A stretch of DNA of 64,000 nucleotides. Source: Anaerolineaceae bacterium UBA5404 (GTDB lineage: Bacteria > Chloroflexota > Anaerolineae > Anaerolineales > Anaerolineaceae). The DNA lies in NCBI GenBank assembly GCA_002409625.1, contig DHNY01000003.1, positions 6,703 through 70,702 of the forward strand, read 5' to 3'. This document shows, in pieces, positions 44,686-52,050 of the stretch; position 1 is the stretch's first letter; each line of letters opens with the position of its first letter. The notes below the pieces were generated by a model. That model saw nothing but the letters and a program-made list of their open reading frames with translations. It had not been told where the DNA came from and did not search any database. The translations under genes and the position numbers were made by a program.

Positions 44686-45498
44686 TCATTCTAAGACTCT
44701 TTGAAAATCCTCCCAAGCCCATTCCCAGCTGATTTTATCGGAGTCCAAACGTTCGCGATAGCGTTCGATAAAGGCGACAATGGTGTTTTTGCCGGTCATC
44801 AGTTCCTGGCGGTAAAGTTTGCCGATAATGCCAGTAAAGTCGAGATAGTTTGTGTCTTCAAATCGCTTGAGGGTGTGCGCCAGGTTGTATTCAACATAGC
44901 GATGTTCAGTGTGCCAGGAGCCGTTTTTGCGCGTAGCCAAAGCGTAAACGGCGACTGGTGCGCCAGATAAGCCAATGCCCACCGAGCCGGCGGTGATGAT
45001 GGTTTTTTCTGCCCAATGGTCGATGCGGTGTTTATGGTTGTGCCCTCTGATGATTAGGCTTGCGGTAATCCCTGGAAACAAATGGCTCAGCGCTTCGATA
45101 GATGCCTTATCAGGCAGCAAATCATGGTCATGGTTTTTCGTGCTGTGGACAACATAGACATCATCTCCATGCCAATCGTAAGACAATTGGCGCATGTCTT
45201 CGAAGTCAGATTCGCTAAAGTCACGGTAGGCAAAGCGAACCGCGTTGAACCAGGGTGTAGCCCAACGAGGGTGTTGGCGTTCGGTGCCAGCATCAAAGAG
45301 GTAACGTTCGTGATTACCCCGAATGACCGGCAAACCACAATCACGCGCCATTTGCCAACACGCCAAAGAGTCGGGTCCGCCATTGACGTAATCGCCAGCG
45401 AGGATGATTTGGTCCGGACTTTGCGCGCGGGCATCAGCAAGGGCAGCTTCAAAGGCCGCCAGATTGCCGTGAATATCAGAAAGAACCGCGATCCGCAT
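44686..45498 (-). CDS. Calcineurin-like metallophosphoesterase
   Basis: This 270-residue protein has the dinuclear metal motifs of the YfcE/MJ0936 group: SDIHGN (7-12), GDYVNGGPDS (about 36-45), GNHE (about 80-83), the histidine VVHS segment and GHNH (about 151-154). It should hydrolyse a phosphodiester or phosphomonoester; the substrate is not readable. Its ATG shares one base with the stop codon of the upstream phosphoribosyltransferase gene (TAATG), so the two are translationally coupled and may act in related nucleotide metabolism. Confidence 0.88.
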   Translation of the reverse strand: MRIAVLSDIHGNLAAFEAALADARAQSPDQIILAGDYVNGGPDSLACWQMARDCGLPVIRGNHERYLFDAGTERQHPRWATPWFNAVRFAYRDFSESDFEDMRQLSYDWHGDDVYVVHSTKNHDHDLLPDKASIEALSHLFPGITASLIIRGHNHKHRIDHWAEKTIITAGSVGIGLSGAPVAVYALATRKNGSWHTEHRYVEYNLAHTLKRFEDTNYLDFTGIIGKLYRQELMTGKNTIVAFIERYRERLDSDKISWEWAWEDFQRVLE

Positions 45499-46046
45499 TA
45501 GTCCGTAAAGAGCGGCAGATGTCCCAATGCCAGAATATTGCGCCAGGTGCTGCGTTCACCTTCGGTGAGGATGGCGACTTCTTTGACCACCTCGCCACCG
45601 GCTTTATCCACGATGAGGTGCATGCCTTGCAGGGTTGAACCAGTGCTGATGACGTCATCCAAAACAATGACGCGTTTGCCCTTGATCAGCGGGATGTCTT
45701 TTTCGTCCAGCAAAAGGGTTTGCGGTTTACCGGTGGTGATGGAAAGGGTTTCTGAGCGGATAGCTTCGCCCATGTACGGTTTCCACTCTTTGCGAAGCAC
45801 AACGTAAGGCACGCCGGTTTGGCGCGAAAGCATATGGGCGATGGGAATGCTTTTGCTTTCAGCGGTGAGGATGGTGTGGTAGGTAAACCCTTCAAGTTGT
45901 TTGGCAAGCTCGTTGGCGCAGGCTTCCACCAGCTCCACGTCGCCAAGGATATTGAGGATGGCGAGGCGCAAACCGGGTTTGACTTCAAACAGGCGCAAGT
46001 CACGTTTCACGCCGGCGATTTCGATGGGGTAAATGTCTTGGCTCAT
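45498..46046 (-). CDS. Purine phosphoribosyltransferase (adenine PRTase-like)
   Basis: This 182-residue type I phosphoribosyltransferase has the PRPP-binding signature RVIVLDDVISTGSTL (about 124-138) and the upstream TAESKSIPIAHMLS and YVVLRKEWKPYMG blocks typical of adenine/xanthine PRTases. It probably salvages a purine base with PRPP. Apt, Xpt or a PurR-like regulator are all compatible, so no firm symbol is given. I chose the second of two adjacent ATGs (46046), which lies five bases after AAGGAG. It heads the operon with the phosphoesterase. The AT-rich restriction-modification island begins immediately upstream. Confidence 0.82.
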   Translation of the reverse strand: MSQDIYPIEIAGVKRDLRLFEVKPGLRLAILNILGDVELVEACANELAKQLEGFTYHTILTAESKSIPIAHMLSRQTGVPYVVLRKEWKPYMGEAIRSETLSITTGKPQTLLLDEKDIPLIKGKRVIVLDDVISTGSTLQGMHLIVDKAGGEVVKEVAILTEGERSTWRNILALGHLPLFTD

Positions 46047-46150
46047 CATATCTCCTTAAGTGTTGATGATTGATTTATTATAAGCAATAATATTGACTTT
46101 TGATATGTGTGAGATCTAACACCTAAATTGTCTTTGAATTTCTTGTGATG

Positions 46151-46168
46151 TGGTATCATTGCAATGAT
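46151..46168 (+). promoter_or_regulatory. Extended -10 promoter overlapped by perfect palindrome
   Basis: TG-G-TATCAT (46151-46159) reads as an extended -10. It is overlapped by the perfect 14-bp palindrome ATCATTGCAATGAT (46155-46168), placed about 47 bp before the HTH gene. This is the expected layout for autorepression by the small regulator encoded next. Confidence 0.45.
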
Positions 46169-46214
46169 TAAGTGTTGTGTTCTCAGTACTTTTATTAAAA
46201 ATGGAGATATTTTC

Positions 46215-46424
46215 ATGAGTTTTTCATACAAACCACTTTGGAAAAAACTTATTGACAATGAAATGACCAAAAAAGAGCTTATGCAAGCAACTGGGATTTC
46301 GAAGTCTACCATGGATAAAATGGGTAGGTCGGAGCATGTCTCATTAGAAATTATCAGTAGACTTTGTTGTTATTTTTCATGTCCCATCGAGGAAGTGATT
46401 ACATACAAGAAAAAAGAGGATTAG
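46215..46424 (+). CDS. Small XRE/Cro-type HTH regulator of the R-M island
   Basis: This 69-residue protein is nearly all helix-turn-helix: MTKKELMQATGISKSTMDKM and HVSLEIISRLCCYFSCPIEEV match the Cro/CI-like compact regulators. I chose ATG 46215 with GGAGA ten bases upstream; the frame extends to 46164 but without a ribosome binding site. The methyltransferase gene starts six bases after its stop, so they are one operon. It probably acts like a controller (C) protein, timing methyltransferase and nuclease expression. Its codons are clearly more AT-rich than the surrounding chromosome. Confidence 0.8.
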   Translation: MSFSYKPLWKKLIDNEMTKKELMQATGISKSTMDKMGRSEHVSLEIISRLCCYFSCPIEEVITYKKKED

Positions 46425-46429
46425 TTAAT

Positions 46430-47560
46430 ATGAATAATCGCATCATTCAAGGTGATAGTATTGAAGTTATGAACAATATGGAAGCGGAGAGTGTGGATTT
46501 GATTTTTGCAGATCCTCCTTACTGGATGAGAGTTGAAGGAACACTAACACGAGTCGAAGGAACAGATTTTGATGGCTGTGATGACGATTGGGATCAGTTT
46601 GATACATTAGATGCTTACGAAACCTTTACACGTGATTGGTTAAAAGCATGCTATCGTATATTAAAACCAAACGGCTCAATTTGGGTGATTGGTGGTATGC
46701 AATGTATATATACAATTGGGGGGATTATGCAAAAAATTGGCTATTGGATGATTAATGATGTCATATGGCATAAGAAAAATCCCACACCTAATTTTATGGG
46801 AACACGGTTAAATAACAGCCATGAGACTTTAATTTGGGCAACGAAAAGCAAAAAGTCAAAATTTACTTTTAACTATAAAACAGCAAAAGAATTAAACTTT
46901 GATACCGTTACAGAAAAAGAGCATAACAATGGCATAAGAAAACAAATGGGATCCGTTTGGCGATTTGCTGTTTGTTCAGGTTTAGAACGTCTAAAAGATA
47001 TTAATGGAAACAAGTTACATAATACGCAAAAACCTCAAGAGTTGTTAGAGAGAATTGTTGCGATTTCATCCAATCGTGGAGATCTTGTATTAGACCCATT
47101 TGGTGGAACAATGACTACTGGTGCGGCAGCAAAAAAAATGGGACGAGATTATATTATGATAGAGAAAGACCCCCAATATTGCGAATATGGAGAATTGCGT
47201 TTAGCTGAAGTGACCTATGAGGAATCTCCGATAGCAAACGCGGTTTTTGATGAAAAACCAATAAAAGTTACAGTTCCAGAGATGATCGAGGCAGAAGTAC
47301 TCATAGAAGGTGAGACTTTCTTTTTGAAAAACGGAGAGGCTATTGCAACCTTATGCGATGATGGTAAGCTTTTTTACAAAAATGAAAAAATTGACATGCA
47401 TACTTTAGCCGCAATTGCACGCAAAGTAAAAGCCAAAAGACTGAATGGTTTCGATTACTGGTACGTAAAACGAGGAGAAAAATTAATTTCAATTGCTCAT
47501 ATCCGTGAGGATTTCCGTATCACAAAAGGACAGGTTTGGTTACAACCAAATATGTTCTAA
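46430..47560 (+). CDS. HinfI-like adenine-N6 DNA methyltransferase
   Basis: This 376-residue beta-class methyltransferase has DPPY at 28-31 before the cofactor motif LDPFGGTMTTGAAAKKMGR (about 222-240). NSHETLIWATKSKKSKFTFNYK, HNTQKP and the C-terminal DNA-binding region (MIEAEVLI, NGFDYWYVKR) resemble M.HinfI as I recall it. It should methylate adenine, probably within GANTC, protecting the host from the partner nuclease. I chose ATG 46430, six bases after the HTH stop; the upstream frame overlaps that gene. Its 3' end overlaps the convergent nuclease gene by four bases. AT-rich codon use marks recent acquisition. Confidence 0.88.
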   Translation: MNNRIIQGDSIEVMNNMEAESVDLIFADPPYWMRVEGTLTRVEGTDFDGCDDDWDQFDTLDAYETFTRDWLKACYRILKPNGSIWVIGGMQCIYTIGGIMQKIGYWMINDVIWHKKNPTPNFMGTRLNNSHETLIWATKSKKSKFTFNYKTAKELNFDTVTEKEHNNGIRKQMGSVWRFAVCSGLERLKDINGNKLHNTQKPQELLERIVAISSNRGDLVLDPFGGTMTTGAAAKKMGRDYIMIEKDPQYCEYGELRLAEVTYEESPIANAVFDEKPIKVTVPEMIEAEVLIEGETFFLKNGEAIATLCDDGKLFYKNEKIDMHTLAAIARKVKAKRLNGFDYWYVKRGEKLISIAHIREDFRITKGQVWLQPNMF

Positions 47561-48372
47561 TTTATTAAACGGTTAAGGTTTTCTCCTGTTGGAAAAAGTT
47601 CCTCTCTGAGTTGAACATAATTCTTGTCTTCTGAAATTAATTTCTTGAAAAGGGTAGGTCTTTTTTCCTTGAGATTTACAAGGGCAATCCACATTTCAGT
47701 GCTTGTGTCAAAATCTGGGATATCTAAAGCTTCTTGATTACGCTCAGCTTTATTCTTTGATAGGTATGAACAGATTTCCTCCCAGGCTGAGATATTTCCA
47801 AATATTTGTTCAAATAATTCTTGACCGTAAGTTATCGAAAGTTTTAAATTGATAGTTTTATCTCTCGCTATTTCTGAAAGATAATAATTCTTATTCTTCA
47901 CTAATCCATCATCAATAAACCACATTGATGCATGAATATCGTGTTGGGGGTATATTGATCTTAACAAGGAGTATTTCTTGCGGAAATTGTCGAATTGTCC
48001 AGTTTTCTTGGTGCTATCATGGTCGTCGCGGATTTTTTGCTCTACTAGGAAAAGATTGTTTTCTTTTCTAAATAATTGATCAATGTTGTAATTTTTATTT
48101 TTATCAAAATCTTTTATCCGTTTGTCCAGGACAATGTAGCCCATTCGGCGAATATATTCGGTAACAATATCTTCCATAAAATCACCAAATCTAATTTCTC
48201 GACTCTGAGTGACATATTGAATGAGCTTGTTTTTTACATTACTTAATCGAAAGATTCCAGTAAATCTATGTGGATTTGAAACGACTTTGATTAGAAGACT
48301 ATTATAAAAAGCTTGATCTGCCATTATTTTTGTGTTTAACTTCTGAGTAAACTCTTTGTAAGTCATTATCAT
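47557..48372 (-). CDS. Type II restriction endonuclease, HinfI-like
   Basis: This 271-residue protein has a PD-(D/E)XK nuclease signature: NIDQLF with D98, then LFLVEQK with E111 and K113, preceded by an FGDFMEDIVTEYI helix. RDDHDSTKKTGQFDNF after the active site and the overall length match HinfI-type enzymes (about 262 residues). The predicted activity is cleavage at GANTC, inferred from the neighbouring M.HinfI-like methyltransferase. It is convergent with the methyltransferase and must have its own promoter in the AT-rich gap at 48373-48500. AGAGG lies eight bases before the ATG. It is AT-rich like the rest of the island. Confidence 0.82.
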   Translation of the reverse strand: MIMTYKEFTQKLNTKIMADQAFYNSLLIKVVSNPHRFTGIFRLSNVKNKLIQYVTQSREIRFGDFMEDIVTEYIRRMGYIVLDKRIKDFDKNKNYNIDQLFRKENNLFLVEQKIRDDHDSTKKTGQFDNFRKKYSLLRSIYPQHDIHASMWFIDDGLVKNKNYYLSEIARDKTINLKLSITYGQELFEQIFGNISAWEEICSYLSKNKAERNQEALDIPDFDTSTEMWIALVNLKEKRPTLFKKLISEDKNYVQLREELFPTGENLNRLIN

Positions 48373-48790
48373 TTCAATTACCTCTACCTATATTTTCTTT
48401 TAATGATGATGGTGCAAGAATCGTTCTAAAGCTAATATAATATTTAGGATAGAATAATGAATTGGTGCAATTGAGCCTATATTGAAAACAAAATCCAATA
48501 AATAAAACACTAGTGCCGCGGACGCCGACCGCGGCACTGGAGTATTAAGGAGGAGAAGAAGAAGAGAAGTCGCCCTTTCAATATCTATATTACAAGGTTG
48601 CGGCTTGGTATGCTTGACGCTTAACCTACGTTCACCCTACGAAAAACGCCGCGCTAAGATGTATAATTGCATGGGTGAGTTTTTTATCCATCCAGAGCCT
48701 TAAACCTGTTCAAATTAAACTCAGGAACAGCTATAAGATGAAGAGTCTATGGAAAAGCTGCGAACGCATCAGCCTAAGGAGGCGGTTTTT
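48373..48790. other. Gene-free gap flanking the R-M island
   Basis: This 418-bp stretch holds the AT-rich upstream region of the nuclease gene, including AATTG-GTG-CAATT near 48463-48477, a possible regulator site. A GC-rich perfect hairpin follows at 48512-48538. Then comes a purine run with a strong Shine-Dalgarno-like AAGGAGG (near 48548) that has no start codon close behind, and a TATAAT at 48662-48667. The base composition changes from AT-rich to balanced near 48510, probably the right border of the inserted island. Confidence 0.45.
48512..48538. repeat. Orphan GC-rich hairpin at island edge
   Basis: AGTGCCGCGG (48512-48521) pairs perfectly with CCGCGGCACT (48529-48538) around a 7-base loop. 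It lies between two divergent genes and lacks a T-run, so it terminates no visible gene. Confidence 0.55.
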
Positions 48791-49321
48791 ATGTCAAGAG
48801 AAGTTTTTATGATTGAAAGCGTGATTGGACCGATGTCCATCGTGGTCAAGGGTGCAAAAATTGAGTCAATCCAATTGATTAAAGCAGGTGGTGCCTTGCT
48901 TGAAGCTGGCGCAAAAGCGGTAGACAATACCCAACAAGCCTTTGCAAATTGGCATGAGATTCAAAACCCAATTGCCAAAGAAGCTGCCCAGCAACTTGAG
49001 GCATACTTTCAAGGCAGCCTAAAACGCTTTGATTTGCCTCTCAACTTTGAGGCTTTGACCCCGTTTGGGCGCAAGGTGCTTGAAGCTTTATTGAAAGTGC
49101 CTTATGCAGAAACGATTAGCTACAAAGCCTTAGCCATTCAAGTCGGCAGTCCTGATGCCGCACGTGCGGTGGGTGGCGTGGTTGCAAAGAATGATTGGAT
49201 CGTTGTGGTGCCATGCCATCGGGTTATTCGCAGCGATGGTGATATGCGCGGGTTTTCTGCGCCCGGCGGCATCAAAACCAAAGCATGGCTGCTGGACCAT
49301 GAGCGAAATCACAAAAAGTAA
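48791..49321 (+). CDS. ogt: Methylated-DNA-[protein]-cysteine S-methyltransferase
   Basis: This suicide enzyme removes methyl groups from O6-methylguanine. The 176-residue protein has the family C-terminal domain with TPFGRKVLEALLKVPYAETISYKALA, the DNA-binding helix residue region (ARAVGGVVAKND) and active-site PCHRVI. A GFSAPGG loop closes it. I chose ATG 48791 for AAGGAGG eight bases upstream; the frame also allows 48749. It is followed by era after 34 bases. Confidence 0.93.
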   Translation: MSREVFMIESVIGPMSIVVKGAKIESIQLIKAGGALLEAGAKAVDNTQQAFANWHEIQNPIAKEAAQQLEAYFQGSLKRFDLPLNFEALTPFGRKVLEALLKVPYAETISYKALAIQVGSPDAARAVGGVVAKNDWIVVVPCHRVIRSDGDMRGFSAPGGIKTKAWLLDHERNHKK

Positions 49322-49355
49322 GGTCAAAAAAGCCTGACCGCCTAAAAGGAGCAAA

Positions 49356-50282
49356 ATGATGCCTGAGAGTAATGAAAAAACACCTTTCAAATCTGGATTT
49401 ATCGCTATTGTGGGTAAGCCTAATGCAGGTAAAAGCACTTTGATGAACGCCTTGATGGGACAACCCATTGCGGGTATCAGCGCTAAACCCCAAACAACAC
49501 GCCGACGCCAGTTGGGGATCCTTACCAGCGATAAAGCACAAATCATCCTGGTGGATACCCCCGGCTTGCACGAGTCGAAAGACAAGCTTAGTTTAGCCAT
49601 CAACACCGAAGCCAAAATTGCTGTTCAGGATGCTGACTTGATCCTTTTCATGGCAGACGCAAACACTGCTCCCGCGACAATGGATTCTAAATTGGTGGAT
49701 CTTATCGAGAGCCTGAACCCCGAAGCAAAAGTGATTCTGGCAATGAATAAAGCCGATTTGGCGAGTAAGACCAACCTTGAAAAAAACCAGCAAGCTTACC
49801 AGGATCTTTTTGCTGAAAGCCCTCAGGTTGTCAGGATATCTGCACTAAAAACAAGTGGTTTAGCTGAACTACTGGAAAATTTACAAGAAGCCTTGCCTGA
49901 GGGACCGCAATATTATGAAGCCGAGCAGATTACTGAAGATTTTGAACGCGATATTGCCGCTGAGATGATTCGTGCCGCGGCAATGGGCAATCTTGAAGAG
50001 GAACTGCCGTATAGTGTGGCGGTTTTGGTGAATGAGTATAGTGAGCGCGACACAGACAAAATATACATTCATGCAAGCATCTACGTGGAACGGGAAGCCC
50101 AAAAAGGGATTGTGATCGGAAAAGGCGGGCAAAAGATTAAACAGATTGGTACCGATGCAAGGCGGGACATCGAAGCAATGAGTGGCCAAGGTGTGTTTTT
50201 GGACCTCAATGTGAAGGTGAAAAAGGATTGGAAAGATGATGAAAGGTTTCTTAAGCAACTTGGCTTAAGTGATAAAAAATGA
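49356..50282 (+). CDS. era: GTPase Era
   Basis: Era is an essential GTPase that binds the 3' end of 16S rRNA during 30S maturation. The 308-residue protein has G1 GKPNAGKST (20-28), the switch segment PQTTRRR, G3 DTPGLHESKDKLS near 68-80, G4 NKAD near 129, G5 SALKT and the C-terminal KH domain with GIVIGKGGQKIKQIGTDARR near 250-270. It has standard length. AAGGAG precedes two adjacent ATGs (49356, 49359). Its end overlaps the YhhN gene start by four bases (ATGA). Confidence 0.96.
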   Translation: MMPESNEKTPFKSGFIAIVGKPNAGKSTLMNALMGQPIAGISAKPQTTRRRQLGILTSDKAQIILVDTPGLHESKDKLSLAINTEAKIAVQDADLILFMADANTAPATMDSKLVDLIESLNPEAKVILAMNKADLASKTNLEKNQQAYQDLFAESPQVVRISALKTSGLAELLENLQEALPEGPQYYEAEQITEDFERDIAAEMIRAAAMGNLEEELPYSVAVLVNEYSERDTDKIYIHASIYVEREAQKGIVIGKGGQKIKQIGTDARRDIEAMSGQGVFLDLNVKVKKDWKDDERFLKQLGLSDKK

Positions 50283-50956
50283 GCCCTTGGATTAACGTCA
50301 TTTGTTATGTTGTGATCGCCCTTTTGTGCGCAGTCAATTGGGCGGCAGCTTATTTGGACAAGCTAAAGCTTTATTACATCACCAAGCCGCTGGTTTTGAT
50401 GGCGATGATGGCTTACTTTGCGTTGAACGAAGGCTTTTCATCAACACGGCTTATCTTTTTCATTGCTTTGGGACTGTCTTTGTTGGGTGATGTCTTTTTA
50501 ATTCCTCAGCGCACGCGTTATTTTGTGGCGGGCATGGCAGCATTCGCGTTGGCACACCTTGCTTATATCATTGGTTTTTCGTATTGGCCAGTGCCCCTTT
50601 ATACTTATTTTTTGGCAGCTTTCTTTTTGGTTTTGATGGTATGGCTTTTTCATTATTACATCGAAAATTACTGTAAAGAGAGCCAGCTACCACGATTTCA
50701 AAAACGCTTGTTCAAAGTTTATGGTGTTTTGGTGGCAGGGATGGCGCTGGTTGCCTGGATGAATTTGGCGCGCCAGGGCTGGCAACGCTTGCCGGCTGTG
50801 ATGGCCGGGCTGGGTGGCAGTTTGTTTATGATTTCAGATTTGATGATTGCTTTGGATAAGCTTGAAAAACGCATTCCCAGGCAAAGGTTTTGGGTGATTT
50901 CAAGCTACCATATTGCCCAGTTTCTGCTCATCAGCAGTGTTCTACAAACCCACTAA
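50279..50956 (+). CDS. YhhN/TMEM86-family membrane protein (lysoplasmalogenase-like)
   Basis: This 225-residue protein has about seven or eight hydrophobic segments and the YhhN family pattern: KPLVLMAMMAYFAL near 36-49, LSLLGDVFLI near 67-76, FVAGMAAFALAHLAYIIGF near 82-100, and a late MISDLMIALDKL. Characterised relatives hydrolyse the vinyl-ether bond of lysoplasmalogens, releasing an aldehyde. That fits an anaerobe that could carry plasmalogens, but is inferred from family only. Its ATG overlaps the era stop (ATGA). Confidence 0.85.
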   Translation: MSPWINVICYVVIALLCAVNWAAAYLDKLKLYYITKPLVLMAMMAYFALNEGFSSTRLIFFIALGLSLLGDVFLIPQRTRYFVAGMAAFALAHLAYIIGFSYWPVPLYTYFLAAFFLVLMVWLFHYYIENYCKESQLPRFQKRLFKVYGVLVAGMALVAWMNLARQGWQRLPAVMAGLGGSLFMISDLMIALDKLEKRIPRQRFWVISSYHIAQFLLISSVLQTH

Positions 50957-51088
50957 TGTTTTTGAGGTCAGAGGTCTTTTCTGGTTATTAAAAGGTGCAT
51001 AGAATAAGCGAGAATAAGGGTGATTAAGCAAGTTCTGTGGCAGCGCCAAGAAGCAAGGGCACAAGAATCAGAAAATTGCAGAAAGTAT

Positions 51089-51117
51089 TTGACACTTTTA
51101 TTACGCGGGTGTATACT
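51089..51117 (+). promoter_or_regulatory. Strong sigma-70-type promoter
   Basis: A consensus TTGACA (51089-51094) and TATACT (51112-51117) are separated by 17 bases, just upstream of the S1-domain gene. The rest of the 197-bp gap shows nothing coding. Confidence 0.88.
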
Positions 51118-51153
51118 TTTAGATTGTGAACATACCTAAATGGGAGTAGAAAA

Positions 51154-51936
51154 ATGGAAAGCCCAGTCGAAGAAACTAAAGCCAATCAGCCTTTCAAGGC
51201 AAAGCAAAAATTTGAAGGAAAGGTGTTAAAGACCTCGCTGCAAGGCGTGCTGGTTGACATTGGTTCGCCTGTACCTGCTTTTCTGCATATTTCCCAGGTC
51301 ATTGATCTAAAGGATCCAAAAGCCCCTGTTCAAAATGCGGAATCCTTACTCAAAGTGGATGACACGGTTACCGTTTGGATTAAGCGCGTCGCAAAAGACC
51401 ACATCAGCCTTACCATGATTGAGCCTTTGGCTTATGAATGGCGTGATCTCAAACCCGAAATGGCACTCAAGGGCACCATCGTACGCCTGGAGAGCTTTGG
51501 CGCTTTTGTTGAAATTGGTGCAGAGCGTCCTGGGTTGGTTCACGTGAGCGAACTGGCACATAATTTTGTGCGCACCCCGCAAGAAATCGTCAAAGTTGGC
51601 GATGAGGTTGACGTGATGGTGCTTGAGGTCGACAGACGCAAAAAGCAAATTAAGCTGAGCGTTAAAGCTTTGCTCGAAGCACCAGAAGAAGAAGCCTTTG
51701 AAGCACAAAAACCTGGCCGCCGTGGCAAGAAAGCCAAGGTCGAAGTCGTTGAAGAAGAGGCAGAAGAAGTTATTCCAGATCCTACTTTCATGGAAATTGC
51801 TTTGCGCCAGGCAATGGACCGCGCTGAAAAACGCAAACCAGAAATCGTTGCCCGCAGCAAAAAGCAACGCATGATGGACGAAAACGCCGAAGATATCTTC
51901 GAGCGCACGTTGAAATCTAAACAAACTGACGATTAA
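51154..51936 (+). CDS. S1-domain RNA-binding protein (ribosomal protein S1-like)
   Basis: This 260-residue protein has two S1 OB-fold domains. The first, about 18-88, contains FEGKVLKTSLQGVLVDIG and AFLHISQV and is somewhat diverged. The second, about 100-172, contains LKGTIVRLESFGAFVEIG, GLVHVSEL and KQIKLSVKALL and is canonical. An acidic/basic tail follows. It could be a short ribosomal S1-like protein or a general RNA-binding factor; real S1 usually has four to six repeats. A consensus promoter suggests high expression. Confidence 0.85.
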   Translation: MESPVEETKANQPFKAKQKFEGKVLKTSLQGVLVDIGSPVPAFLHISQVIDLKDPKAPVQNAESLLKVDDTVTVWIKRVAKDHISLTMIEPLAYEWRDLKPEMALKGTIVRLESFGAFVEIGAERPGLVHVSELAHNFVRTPQEIVKVGDEVDVMVLEVDRRKKQIKLSVKALLEAPEEEAFEAQKPGRRGKKAKVEVVEEEAEEVIPDPTFMEIALRQAMDRAEKRKPEIVARSKKQRMMDENAEDIFERTLKSKQTDD

Positions 51937-51980
51937 GCATGCTCGGGTTGAAGCATTACGGCATACCTATTTGAACAATC

Positions 51981-52009
51981 CGGGGAGGAGCTAAAAAAAG
52001 CCCTCCCCG
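51981..52009 (+). terminator. GC-rich hairpin after the S1-domain gene
   Basis: CGGGGAGG (51981-51988) pairs with CCTCCCCG (52002-52009) with an A-rich loop. Only a short T-stretch follows, so termination may be partial and pyrG may be read through. Confidence 0.55.
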
Positions 52010-52050
52010 TAACTTTTAAGAACAAGAATAAAACAGAAACACGGAGATTT

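Noticed and set aside
48662..48703. 10-codon ORF after TATAAT upstream of ogt
   Set aside because: The ATG lies only three bases after the hexamer, too close for a leaderless start, and no ribosome binding site exists.
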